Notes under the pieces: generated by a model
The model's input: the letters and a program-made list of their open reading frames with translations, nothing else
Databases searched by the model: none
Told to the model about the DNA's origin: nothing
Made by a program: the position numbers and the translations under genes
Source of the DNA: Streptosporangiaceae bacterium
GTDB lineage: Bacteria; Actinomycetota; Actinomycetes; Streptosporangiales; Streptosporangiaceae
DNA length: 12,534 nucleotides
Assembly (NCBI GenBank): GCA_030052355.1
Contig: JASIGS010000206.1
Span: 1-12,534 of the forward strand
Direction: 5' to 3'
Shown: piece by piece, positions 1-5,446 of the stretch
Layout: every line of letters starts with the position of its first letter
How positions within the stretch are numbered: the stretch's first letter is position 1

Positions 1-41
1 GGCCCCTCGGGCCCTGTGGACGAACACCGTCGAACTGTCAG

Positions 42-69
42 TCCGGTGCGATCTAGCCGCAGCACCGGA
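42..69 (-). terminator. Hairpin downstream of the XRE regulator gene (candidate terminator)
   Basis: A perfect 8-bp inverted repeat, tccggtgc (42-49) with gcaccgga (62-69), encloses a 12-nt loop and starts 10 nt beyond the stop codon of the minus-strand regulator gene. There is no U-tract, which is common for actinobacterial terminators. The segment around 61-69 could instead pair with ggtgct at 75-80 (6 bp), so two mutually exclusive hairpins are possible. A second small hairpin (ggccc/gggcc, 1-13) lies at the window edge. Confidence 0.4.
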
Positions 70-78
70 TGACTGGTG

Positions 79-915
79 CTACAGCTCCTTCAGCGCCGTT
101 GTCATGAGGGCCGCCGAGTCATCCGGGGACAGGGCAGCCGCTTGGAGGTGGCGGAAGAGCACGTTGTACCGGTCGACTTCGGCGTGGTTCTCGACCCACA
201 ACACGCCGGTGGGGTACCCGATGGCGGCAACGTCGGGATCGGCCGCGTTGGGAAAGCCCAGGATCACGAACGGGAGGTCAAGGGCGACGTACGCTCCGCT
301 GCTGAAGGAAATGAACTGCAAAAACGTGCTCTTTGCCGAAGCGAGCTCTAGAAGATGCGTGATCTGCCTGCGCATGAGCTCCCGGCCGCCGATCTTTCGG
401 CGTAGCGCGGCCTCATCCAGCACCACCGACATCGTGGGCGGCCTGGTCGCTGCGATCTCCTGCCGCTCCATGATCATCTCGACCATCCTGTCAGCAGGCC
501 CTGGATACCTACCGGGCCCCGCCCGGCCGGCCGTGATGACCGCGCGCGCGTAGTCCTCGGTCTGAAGAAGGACGGGGATGCGGGCCACCGCGTACTGCTT
601 GATGTCTGCGGCTTCGCTCTCCATCCCGAGGTAGGTGGACAGGTGCGGTTCCACGATGTCGCCGTAGCTTTGCCACCATCCTTTCTGCCGCGACTCACGG
701 GCCAGTTGGATCAGCCTGTCCTGTTCGTCTGCCGCCACCCCGTAGATCCTCAGCAGGTCGCGGACATCCCTCGGCGAGACAAGCACTTGTCCTGTTTCGA
801 TCCGGCTGATCTTCGACGCTGAGCAGTCCAGCCGCGCGGCGACCTCTTCGCAAGTCAAATGGGCGGCCTCGCGCAGGCGCCTCAGCTCCGCGGCAAGCCG
901 CTTGCGCCGGACCAT
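79..915 (-). CDS. XRE-family regulator with C-terminal DUF5753 (Scr1-type) domain
   Basis: Predicted 278-aa DNA-binding protein. Residues about 7-60 form a lambda-repressor-type helix-turn-helix (LRRLREAAHLTCEEVAARL, then SASKISRIETG as recognition helix). The rest, starting near ARESRQKGWWQSYGDI and running through YLGMESEAADIKQYAVARIPVLLQTEDYARAV to the C-terminus, is the DUF5753 domain typical of the very numerous actinomycete regulators that are usually paired with a small DUF397 protein. No DUF397 gene is visible in the 78 bases beyond the stop, and a hairpin there suggests the transcript ends. The gene may be an orphan or its partner may lie elsewhere. The ATG is chosen because AAAGGG sits 7 nt upstream on the minus strand. 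Ligand and targets are unknown. Dyads just upstream (941-967) suggest autoregulation. Confidence 0.9.
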   Translation of the reverse strand: MVRRKRLAAELRRLREAAHLTCEEVAARLDCSASKISRIETGQVLVSPRDVRDLLRIYGVAADEQDRLIQLARESRQKGWWQSYGDIVEPHLSTYLGMESEAADIKQYAVARIPVLLQTEDYARAVITAGRAGPGRYPGPADRMVEMIMERQEIAATRPPTMSVVLDEAALRRKIGGRELMRRQITHLLELASAKSTFLQFISFSSGAYVALDLPFVILGFPNAADPDVAAIGYPTGVLWVENHAEVDRYNVLFRHLQAAALSPDDSAALMTTALKEL

Positions 916-940
916 GGGATAGCCCTTTCGAAGCCGCGAT

Positions 941-967
941 CATTACAGTGCAATGCTAGTAATGCAC
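941..967. promoter_or_regulatory. Interlocked inverted repeats upstream of the XRE gene (candidate operator)
   Basis: Two perfect inverted repeats overlap in an AT-richer patch of the divergent XRE/MerR intergenic region: cattac (941-946)/gtaatg (959-964) and gtgca (948-952)/tgcac (963-967). On the minus strand the patch also contains TAGCAT and TGTAAT, which resemble -10 elements about 25-45 nt before the XRE start codon. The position fits an autoregulatory operator. Which protein binds is not shown by the sequence. Confidence 0.4.
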
Positions 968-1041
968 CCCGCGACCTCCGCCTGTTTCGCGACGCGGGAG
1001 ATTCTGGGCGCCATAGCGTGTCGATCCGACCCGTTGCGCAC

Positions 1042-1080
1042 TTGAACCTAACCCTGCGTCAGCCCATACCCTCGCTGGTG
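1042..1080 (+). promoter_or_regulatory. MerR-type promoter with 19-bp spacer, transcript probably leaderless
   Basis: TTGAAC (1042-1047) and TACCCT (1067-1072) are separated by 19 bp, the overlong spacing characteristic of promoters that MerR proteins activate by untwisting DNA. Transcription starting about 7 nt after the -10 would begin at the GTG start codon (1080), giving a leaderless mRNA. No Shine-Dalgarno sequence precedes that codon. A clear palindrome inside the spacer was not found, so self-regulation is inferred from spacing and position only. Confidence 0.5.
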
Positions 1081-1877
1081 TGACGGTACAAGGCAAGGTG
1101 TGGAAGGTCGGTGAGTTGGCTCGCGATACCGGCCTCACGGTACGCACGCTGCATCACTACGACCAGCTCGGGCTGCTCTCGCCGCTGTCGAGAACCGAGG
1201 GCGGGCATCGTTGCTATACCGCTGACGATGTCTGCCGCCTGCAGCGCATCGTCGCGCTGCGAAACCTGGGCATCTCCCTGGAGGAGATCGGGACGCTCCT
1301 GGATGGTGAGCCCGATCCGGTCATGCTGCTTCGACGTCAGCTCGACGTCGTGGATGAGCGCATCCGCAGCGCCGTCACGACGCGAGCCCGGATTCTTGAC
1401 GTGCTCGCTAGTCGCTCCATGAACGCCGAACCTACCGCAGATCAGCTGCTGCAACTGATCGAGGAGACCGCAGCCATGACCGAGCCAAACACTCCAGAGC
1501 AGTTCTCTTCCCTCGTGCTCTTCACTGGCCACATCGATCAGTCACGGGCGTTTTACCGCGCGGTCGGGCTTCAGCTCCATGACGAAGATCACGGGGGCGG
1601 CCCCGTGCACTACGCCGCCGACATCAACGGAGTTCATTTCGCGCTCTTTGATGCAACGGATTCGAGCCGGCGCGCTCCTCAGTGGCGCGAAGCCGGAAGC
1701 TCGTTCCCCGGCTTCTATGTCACCTCGCTCGATGACACTGTGGCAGCTCTGACTGCCCTGGAAGCACCGGTGCTGGCCGGGCATCAGGTCCGGGACTGGG
1801 GATGCCGTGCCGTCGTCGAAGACCCGGACGGCCGTCCTGTCGAGATCAACCAGCGTGACCACTGCGCCATCGAGTGA
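1080..1877 (+). CDS. MerR-family regulator fused to a C-terminal VOC (glyoxalase-fold) domain
   Basis: 265-aa protein. Residues about 7-75 are a MerR winged helix-turn-helix (VWKVGELARDTGLTVRTLHHYDQLGLLSP, then GGHRCYTADDVCRLQRIVALRNLGISLEEI), followed by the dimerisation helix (about 80-112). Residues about 142-258 look like one VOC module: SSLVLFTGHIDQSRAFYRAVGL at its start, HFALF in the middle and VVEDPDGRPVEI at its end. VOC domains occur in glyoxalase, dioxygenases and bleomycin-binding proteins. Here the module most likely senses a small molecule, possibly a drug or electrophile; this is inference. GTG 1080 is chosen because a -10 element ends 7 nt before it. GTG 1098, preceded by AAGG at 1090-1093, would trim six residues and keep the domain. 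No target gene follows on the same strand. Confidence 0.88.
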   Translation: MTVQGKVWKVGELARDTGLTVRTLHHYDQLGLLSPLSRTEGGHRCYTADDVCRLQRIVALRNLGISLEEIGTLLDGEPDPVMLLRRQLDVVDERIRSAVTTRARILDVLASRSMNAEPTADQLLQLIEETAAMTEPNTPEQFSSLVLFTGHIDQSRAFYRAVGLQLHDEDHGGGPVHYAADINGVHFALFDATDSSRRAPQWREAGSSFPGFYVTSLDDTVAALTALEAPVLAGHQVRDWGCRAVVEDPDGRPVEINQRDHCAIE

Positions 1878-1965
1878 AGGAAGTGCGTGCCTGTTGGGTT
1901 TTCGTAGCTAGGCGCCGCCGGAGATCACGGTCAGGCCGTGCTCGCCGAGTGCGGCCGCCGTCAAG

Positions 1966-2124
1966 TCAGTCGGCTTCCGGAGCGGTCGTCTCGCTGCCCA
2001 CGAGTCGGGCTGACCACTTCTCTTTGATGCGGGCGTAGCGCCAGATGAGGATGGTGGCAGCCCAGATGACGATGAACATGCCGACGATGACGAACCCGGC
2101 GGTGTCGGACGCCTCCCGGAGCAC
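1966..2124 (-). pseudogene. C-terminal remnant of a NiCoT (HoxN/NixA-type) nickel/cobalt permease
   Basis: A 52-codon minus-strand frame runs from GTG 2124 to TGA 1966. It contains one hydrophobic helix and a basic tail: TAGFVIVGMFIVIWAATILI followed by WRYARIKEKWSARL. From memory of the family, this matches the last membrane helix and cytoplasmic tail of actinobacterial nickel/cobalt permeases (pattern GFVIVGLFVVTWAxAxxxWRxGRIEEKWS). The other seven or so helices and the HX4DH motif are absent, because 49 bp upstream the Lrp gene ends with a TAG in this same frame. It is therefore probably debris of a deleted transporter gene. Expression as a one-helix peptide is possible but no ribosome-binding site supports it. 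The 88 bp between its stop and the MerR stop hold only a high-GC frame of about 18 codons (LTAAALGEHGLTVISGGA), which I do not recognise. Confidence 0.55.
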
Positions 2125-2172
2125 CTCGGAACCCAGGGGTGAGCAGCGCGCACCTGCCAGCCGGCACCTCCG

Positions 2173-2658
2173 CTAGGCCCGGTAGCGGGCGCTGATGCCG
2201 CGGGACAGGGTGGGATATGGCCGGTCGTCGACGATGCGCTTCATCACGATGGTCGAGGTCAGCCGGTGAACCCCGGGGAGGGCAGCGAGTTTTTCGTCGC
2301 GCAAGGCCTGGTAAGAGGCCAGGTCGGCGGTGGCGACCCGGATCAGGTAGTCAGGGTCACCGAACAGGCGCTCGGCGTGGCGGATCTCGCCGATCGCGGC
2401 CAGGCCTTGCTCGAATGCGGTGATGGTTGATGCGTCCTCGCGGTCCATGGTGACCTGGACCAGGACTTCGAAGCCGAGCCCGACCGCTGCCGGGTCGATG
2501 ACGGCCCGGTAGCCGCGGATCACGCCAGCATGTTCGAGCTCGCGCAGTCGCCGGTGGCACGGGGCGACGCTCAGCGCGACGCGCTGCGCGAGTTCGGTGA
2601 CGGTAAGTCGGCCCTCCGCCTGCAACTCAGCAAGTATCTTGCGATCAGTTGCGTCCAC
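2173..2658 (-). CDS. Lrp/AsnC-family transcriptional regulator
   Basis: 161-aa protein of normal length for the family. Residues 1-55 form the AsnC-type helix-turn-helix (MDATDRKILAELQAEGRLTV, with SVAPCHRRLRELEHAGVIRGY as recognition helix and turn). Residues about 62-142 form the RAM ligand-binding/oligomerisation domain, with the signature GDPDYLIRV. Such proteins sense amino acids or related metabolites and form dimers to octamers. It diverges from a PQ-loop membrane protein, its likeliest target besides itself; the effector is unknown. GTG 2658 is chosen because homologues begin with an L/M-D-x-x-D-R-K-I-L motif. It has no Shine-Dalgarno sequence but has TAAACT ending 7 nt upstream, as in a leaderless mRNA. 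The last 12 residues or so go beyond the compact domain and may be disordered. Confidence 0.92.
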   Translation of the reverse strand: MDATDRKILAELQAEGRLTVTELAQRVALSVAPCHRRLRELEHAGVIRGYRAVIDPAAVGLGFEVLVQVTMDREDASTITAFEQGLAAIGEIRHAERLFGDPDYLIRVATADLASYQALRDEKLAALPGVHRLTSTIVMKRIVDDRPYPTLSRGISARYRA

Positions 2659-2664
2659 TCGACT

Positions 2665-2670
2665 AGTTTA
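2665..2670 (-). promoter_or_regulatory. -10 element of the Lrp-family gene (leaderless start)
   Basis: TAAACT on the minus strand (agttta, 2665-2670) ends six bases before the GTG start codon at 2658, so transcription would start at or next to that codon. A good -35 hexamer is not obvious at 16-18 bp, which fits a weak or regulated promoter. Confidence 0.4.
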
Positions 2671-2691
2671 TTGCGTGAATCGGTGTCGCAT

Positions 2692-2707
2692 GACATAAAG
2701 ACATAAA
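2692..2707. repeat. Tandem 8-bp repeat in the AT-rich Lrp/PQ-loop intergenic region
   Basis: Two exact head-to-tail copies of gacataaa (2692-2699 and 2700-2707) are followed by an A-rich run to 2712. This AT-rich island in otherwise high-GC DNA lies between the divergent starts, where Lrp-family proteins normally bind bent AT-rich DNA. It is the best candidate operator, though the true Lrp site would usually be a longer degenerate palindrome. Confidence 0.4.
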
Positions 2708-2775
2708 AAAATATCGGCAGATCGGGCGTAATTTTGCTTCCAGTGAGACCAGTCACCATCGCCCACGGGACAGTC

Positions 2776-3408
2776 ATGACCAGCCTGTTCGACTACGCTC
2801 CCATCGCCGCCACCTGCTTCGCCGTTCCGCAGTTCCTGCCCCAGATTCGCAAGCTCTTGGCCGCCGGCGACACCGCCGGACTGTCTTGGCCTTGGGCCGC
2901 GCTGACGGCCGTCAACAACGCCGCCTGGATCGCATACTTCGCGTTTGCCCGCTACTGGACCGCTCTGCTTCCCTCGTCCTCAGCGATGCTGCTCGCTGGC
3001 ACGCTCGCGGTCATGCTGGCCCGCCGCGGCCTGGCCAAGCAACGGCAGGCCACCGTCGTCGCCGCCTGGGCTGCCATACTCGGCGCTTCCTACGGTGTTG
3101 CCGGACGGACGGGCCTCGGCACGCTGCTCATCGCCGCGTTCGTCCTCCAGGTCGCGCCCTCGATCTGGACTGCCTACCGGACCCCGTTCCCCGGCGGTGT
3201 CTCGGCTGGGACCTGGCTGCTTGTCCTCGGCGAACTGTCCTGCTGGCTCACGTTCGGTCTGCATACGCACGACCCGCGGCTGATCGTCCTCGGTGCCAGC
3301 GGGATCAGCGCCAGCACGCTCATGCTCGCTCAGATCTGGCGGACCCGCGCACGCTCAAGTGCCGCCACCGCCAATGGTGCCGACGTAGTCGGCAGGGCTG
3401 GAACCTGA
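2776..3408 (+). CDS. Duplicated PQ-loop (SWEET-like) membrane protein
   Basis: 210-aa integral membrane protein with about six to seven hydrophobic helices in two similar halves. The first three-helix bundle (about 6-85) has the classical motif VPQFLPQIRKLLAAGDTAGLS with two PQ pairs at 18-19 and 22-23, then AALTAVNNAAWIAYF. The second (about 113-190) keeps LQVAPSIWTAYRT and the G-T-W-L-L-x-L-G-E-L helix, but its PQ has decayed to AP. PQ-loop proteins move sugars, amino acids or other small solutes. Most bacterial SemiSWEETs are single bundles of about 90 aa, so an in-frame duplication is less usual. Substrate cannot be assigned; the divergent Lrp regulator hints at an amino acid or related metabolite. 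ATG 2776 is chosen, with GGGA about 8 nt upstream. GTG 2743 or TTG 2734 would add 11 or 14 residues of non-membrane sequence. Confidence 0.8.
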   Translation: MTSLFDYAPIAATCFAVPQFLPQIRKLLAAGDTAGLSWPWAALTAVNNAAWIAYFAFARYWTALLPSSSAMLLAGTLAVMLARRGLAKQRQATVVAAWAAILGASYGVAGRTGLGTLLIAAFVLQVAPSIWTAYRTPFPGGVSAGTWLLVLGELSCWLTFGLHTHDPRLIVLGASGISASTLMLAQIWRTRARSSAATANGADVVGRAGT

Positions 3409-3423
3409 CCGTGGCGGCCTCAG

Positions 3424-3461
3424 GGCCCGGCGCGAGAACAAGCAGAAGGCGCAGCCGGGCC
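3424..3461. terminator. GC-rich hairpin between convergent transcripts (candidate bidirectional terminator)
   Basis: ggcccggc (3424-3431) pairs perfectly with gccgggcc (3454-3461). Three further pairs (3432-3434 with 3450-3452) form past a single bulged A, leaving a loop of about 15 nt. It begins 16 nt after the PQ-loop stop codon and sits downstream of the minus-strand oxidoreductase region, so it could end both transcripts. It has no U-tract. Confidence 0.5.
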
Positions 3462-3463
3462 TG

Positions 3464-3598
3464 TCAGCGCACGCTACCCACGGCCACCGCGCCGCCCTCA
3501 GGCTGCCGAAACAGCGCCGGCTCGCCATCCCTGTCGGTGCCAGCCACGGCGGCCAGCACCTCAGCCGCTGGAATGCCCTGCAGCGCCGCGCCGGGCAC
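3464..3598 (-). CDS. Possible small protein or gene remnant downstream of the oxidoreductase
   Basis: A 44-codon minus-strand frame from GTG 3598 to TGA 3464 has the strong G/C third-position bias of real genes here. Its peptide is VPGAALQGIPAAEVLAAVAG followed by TDRDGEPALF and ending EGGAVAVGSVR. The frame stays open upstream into the end of the oxidoreductase gene but is a different frame from it, so it may be the 3' end of a decayed gene or a small downstream cistron. GGAG lies about 11 nt before the GTG, farther than ideal. I do not recognise the family. A chance open frame in GC-rich DNA is a real alternative. Confidence 0.25.
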   Translation of the reverse strand: MPGAALQGIPAAEVLAAVAGTDRDGEPALFRQPEGGAVAVGSVR

Positions 3599-3632
3599 CC
3601 AGGGTCGCTCCGCGTTGCCAGGGTCGGTTGGC

Positions 3633-4601
3633 TTAAGGAACGAGGACAGTGCGCTCGCCCCGCGGGCCGCTCCGGGTCCAGGCAGCCTCCACGTCGGCGA
3701 GCGGCACCGGATTCGCGGTCACCGCTATCGCGCCGGAGTCGATCTCGGCCACCAGCGAGGGAAGCTCGGCGAGGTATGCCCGCCCCGACACCGCGCCCTG
3801 GCCGTTGCCCAGTACGCGGAGGTTCGCCGAGCGCAGGGCGACGGAGGGCAGCTCGATCGTCGGGCCGGCCACGGATCCGATCTCGATCCAGTTCAGCTCC
3901 CGGCTGCGGTCAGACCGGGCGGTGAGCAGCGCCATGATGGCAAGCTGAGCGGGCTTGCCCCACAGGTAGTCGAGGACGATGTCGACCTCCGCGGCGGCCG
4001 CTGCCAGCGCTGCGCCCGTCGCCTCGTCATCGGCGGTCAGCGGGATCACGTCGTCGGCGCCGGCCGCCGCCACCGCGGCGAGACGGCCAAGGTCGCGCCC
4101 CGCACCCACCACTCGTCCAGCACCGAGCCGCTTGGCGACCTCGACGGCCATGGCTCCGGCGTTCCCGGTCACGCCCAGGACCAGGACGCTCTGGCCGGGC
4201 TCGATCGGCACGCGGGCCCGCAGCGCCATCCACGACGACATGGCCGGGTTCATCGCGGCCGCGACCTTGGCGACGTCCACGTCGTCGGGCAGCTCAATGG
4301 CACGGCGAACGTCGGCGACAGCCTTTTCGGCCATCGTGCCGAGAGCATCATCATCGGCCGCGAAGTAGATCAGCTTGCCGTCTGGGCGCCGCCCGACGGC
4401 GTCGACGCCGGGGATCATGGGGAGCGTGCCGGTGCTGGTGTAGTGCACCCCAGCGGCACCGCTCCGGACGCGCGGGTGGAGCCCGGCCGCCAGAACGTCG
4501 ACGAGCATCTCGTCGCTGGTTCCCGGCCGTGGAACGTCGAAAGGCAGGTAGTGCGGCGGCTCGCTGAAGGACGTGACCACCGCGGCATTCATCTTGTCCA
4601 T
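3633..4601 (-). CDS. MDR-superfamily quinone oxidoreductase / zinc-less alcohol dehydrogenase homologue
   Basis: 322-aa predicted NAD(P)H-dependent oxidoreductase. The N-terminal GroES-like part (about 5-120) carries the abbreviated pattern MIPGVDAVGRR but lacks the cysteine/histidine ligands of zinc alcohol dehydrogenases. The Rossmann domain (about 125-270) has VLVLGVTGNAGAMAVEVAKRLGA (139-161) as nucleotide-binding motif and AGADDVIPL. The C-terminus (GERTVLVP) closes the GroES-like fold. Homologues reduce quinones or other electrophilic carbonyl compounds with NADPH; the substrate is not deducible. Start ATG 4601 has AGGAG (ctcct, 4612-4616) 10 nt upstream. It is transcribed divergently from a MarR regulator, from a well-formed promoter covered by two dyads. 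This is the layout of an oxidant- or quinone-inducible detoxification unit. Confidence 0.87.
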   Translation of the reverse strand: MDKMNAAVVTSFSEPPHYLPFDVPRPGTSDEMLVDVLAAGLHPRVRSGAAGVHYTSTGTLPMIPGVDAVGRRPDGKLIYFAADDDALGTMAEKAVADVRRAIELPDDVDVAKVAAAMNPAMSSWMALRARVPIEPGQSVLVLGVTGNAGAMAVEVAKRLGAGRVVGAGRDLGRLAAVAAAGADDVIPLTADDEATGAALAAAAAEVDIVLDYLWGKPAQLAIMALLTARSDRSRELNWIEIGSVAGPTIELPSVALRSANLRVLGNGQGAVSGRAYLAELPSLVAEIDSGAIAVTANPVPLADVEAAWTRSGPRGERTVLVP

Positions 4602-4634
4602 AACTCATCGTCTCCTGGTGCGAGCCTTGCCCAT

Positions 4635-4655
4635 TTAGTTGGTGCCACGTACTAA
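4635..4655. promoter_or_regulatory. MarR-type operator, site 1 (21-bp dyad)
   Basis: A 21-bp near-palindrome centred on 4645 has the outer arms TTAGT (4635-4639) and ACTAA (4651-4655) and the inner core GTG-C-CAC (4642-4648). Sixteen of the 20 non-central positions are symmetric. It overlaps the end of the -10 element and the expected transcription start of the oxidoreductase promoter. Confidence 0.65.
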
Positions 4656-4682
4656 AGTAGTTTGTGGCACGTACTAAGTCAA
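4654..4682 (-). promoter_or_regulatory. Promoter of the oxidoreductase gene
   Basis: On the minus strand TTGACT (4682-4677) and TACTTT (4659-4654) are separated by exactly 17 bp, a near-consensus housekeeping promoter and the best in the window. Transcription would start near 4647, leaving an untranslated leader of about 46 nt that contains the AGGAG ribosome-binding site. Both 21-bp dyads overlap it, so repression by steric block is expected. Confidence 0.65.
4657..4677. promoter_or_regulatory. MarR-type operator, site 2 (21-bp dyad)
   Basis: Second dyad centred on 4667, built like site 1: TAGT (4658-4661), GTG-G-CAC (4664-4670), ACTA (4673-4676). Its right 14 bases (4664-4677) match those of site 1 (4642-4655) at 13 of 14. 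The centres are 22 bp apart, about two helical turns, so two regulator dimers would bind the same DNA face. It fills the spacer of the oxidoreductase promoter and overlaps the -35 region of the MarR promoter. Confidence 0.65.
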
Positions 4683-4689
4683 GTACAGT
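4662..4689 (+). promoter_or_regulatory. Promoter of the MarR gene, probably leaderless
   Basis: TACAGT (4684-4689) ends six bases before the ATG at 4696, and TTGTGG (4662-4667) lies 16 bp upstream as a weak -35. No Shine-Dalgarno sequence precedes the ATG, so the mRNA probably starts at the initiation codon. The -35 lies inside operator site 2, which implies autoregulation. Confidence 0.45.
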
Positions 4690-4695
4690 TGGCTC

Positions 4696-5271
4696 ATGGC
4701 ACCGGAATCGGAAGGCCCCGCGGCGGCGCACGGGCGACTGAACATCGTCGACGCACTCGCTCAGCTGGCCTTCGTCATCCACGGCATGCTCGAACTCCGG
4801 GCGGCAGAGCACGACCTCTCGATCACCCAGGCCCGCCTCCTCGGCGTCCTGCGCGACCGTACGCCGACCATGAACGAACTGGCCAGGCTGCTCGGGCTGG
4901 ACAAGTCCAGCACCTCTGGGCTGGTCGACCGGGCCGCGCGCCGCGGCCTGGTGGTCCGCATCCCGTCGGCTGAAGACAAGCGCGCCGTACTCGTCAGCCT
5001 CACCGACCAAGGCCGATCGCTGGTGTCGCGCGCCGCAGCCAGCTTCGGTACCGAACTATCAGCGATGCTCGACCTCCTGCCCCCGTCAGACCGCGATGCG
5101 CTGTCCGCGATCGTCAGCCGGCTCCTCGTCGCCTATGCCGCCGGCCACGAAGTCGACCTGCTCGCTGGCCTCGACACCCAGGTCCCTCCCGCCGCGCAGC
5201 AGGCCCAATCGATCGGAGAGGCTTCAGTCGCTTCGGCGCAGCGTGACGTCAAACCGGCCGGAGATGACTAG
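4696..5271 (+). CDS. MarR-family transcriptional regulator
   Basis: 191-aa winged helix-turn-helix protein. The DNA-binding part covers about 42-105: LSITQARLLGVLRDRTPTMNELARLLGLDKSSTSGLVDRAARRGLV, then the wing IPSAEDKRAVLVSLTDQGRSLV. Flanking helices (17-40 and 112-152) form the dimer interface. The tail (about 153-191, rich in Gln, Ala, Ser and Asp) goes beyond the usual MarR length of about 140-160 aa and is probably disordered. It has no cysteine at all, so thiol-based redox sensing of the OhrR or QorR kind is not available; ligand binding is more likely. The neighbouring MDR oxidoreductase, read divergently with the two dyads in between, is the obvious target. The 175 bp after its stop, up to the RecQ stop, show no gene or strong hairpin. 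Confidence 0.92.
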   Translation: MAPESEGPAAAHGRLNIVDALAQLAFVIHGMLELRAAEHDLSITQARLLGVLRDRTPTMNELARLLGLDKSSTSGLVDRAARRGLVVRIPSAEDKRAVLVSLTDQGRSLVSRAAASFGTELSAMLDLLPPSDRDALSAIVSRLLVAYAAGHEVDLLAGLDTQVPPAAQQAQSIGEASVASAQRDVKPAGDD

Positions 5272-5446
5272 GAAGAACTCGCTCGGACGCCCGGCAGCGC
5301 CGTGCGCAGCTGACTTGTGCGTCACCAGGCGGGCGGATCGCCGTAACCGCCGTCACCGGTCGCCAGCCCGTACGAAGGGCAGTGACTGGACTTGATCGGG
5401 AGTGGCCCGTGATCTGCCGCGCAGGCATCGAGCGCTCCGCACGCGG

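Noticed and set aside
2886..4655. A 589-codon plus-strand open frame spanning the PQ-loop gene and the oxidoreductase
   Set aside because: It overlaps two well-recognised proteins in other frames, is rich in Arg, His and Gly with no domain, and is the usual antisense or out-of-frame shadow in GC-rich DNA.
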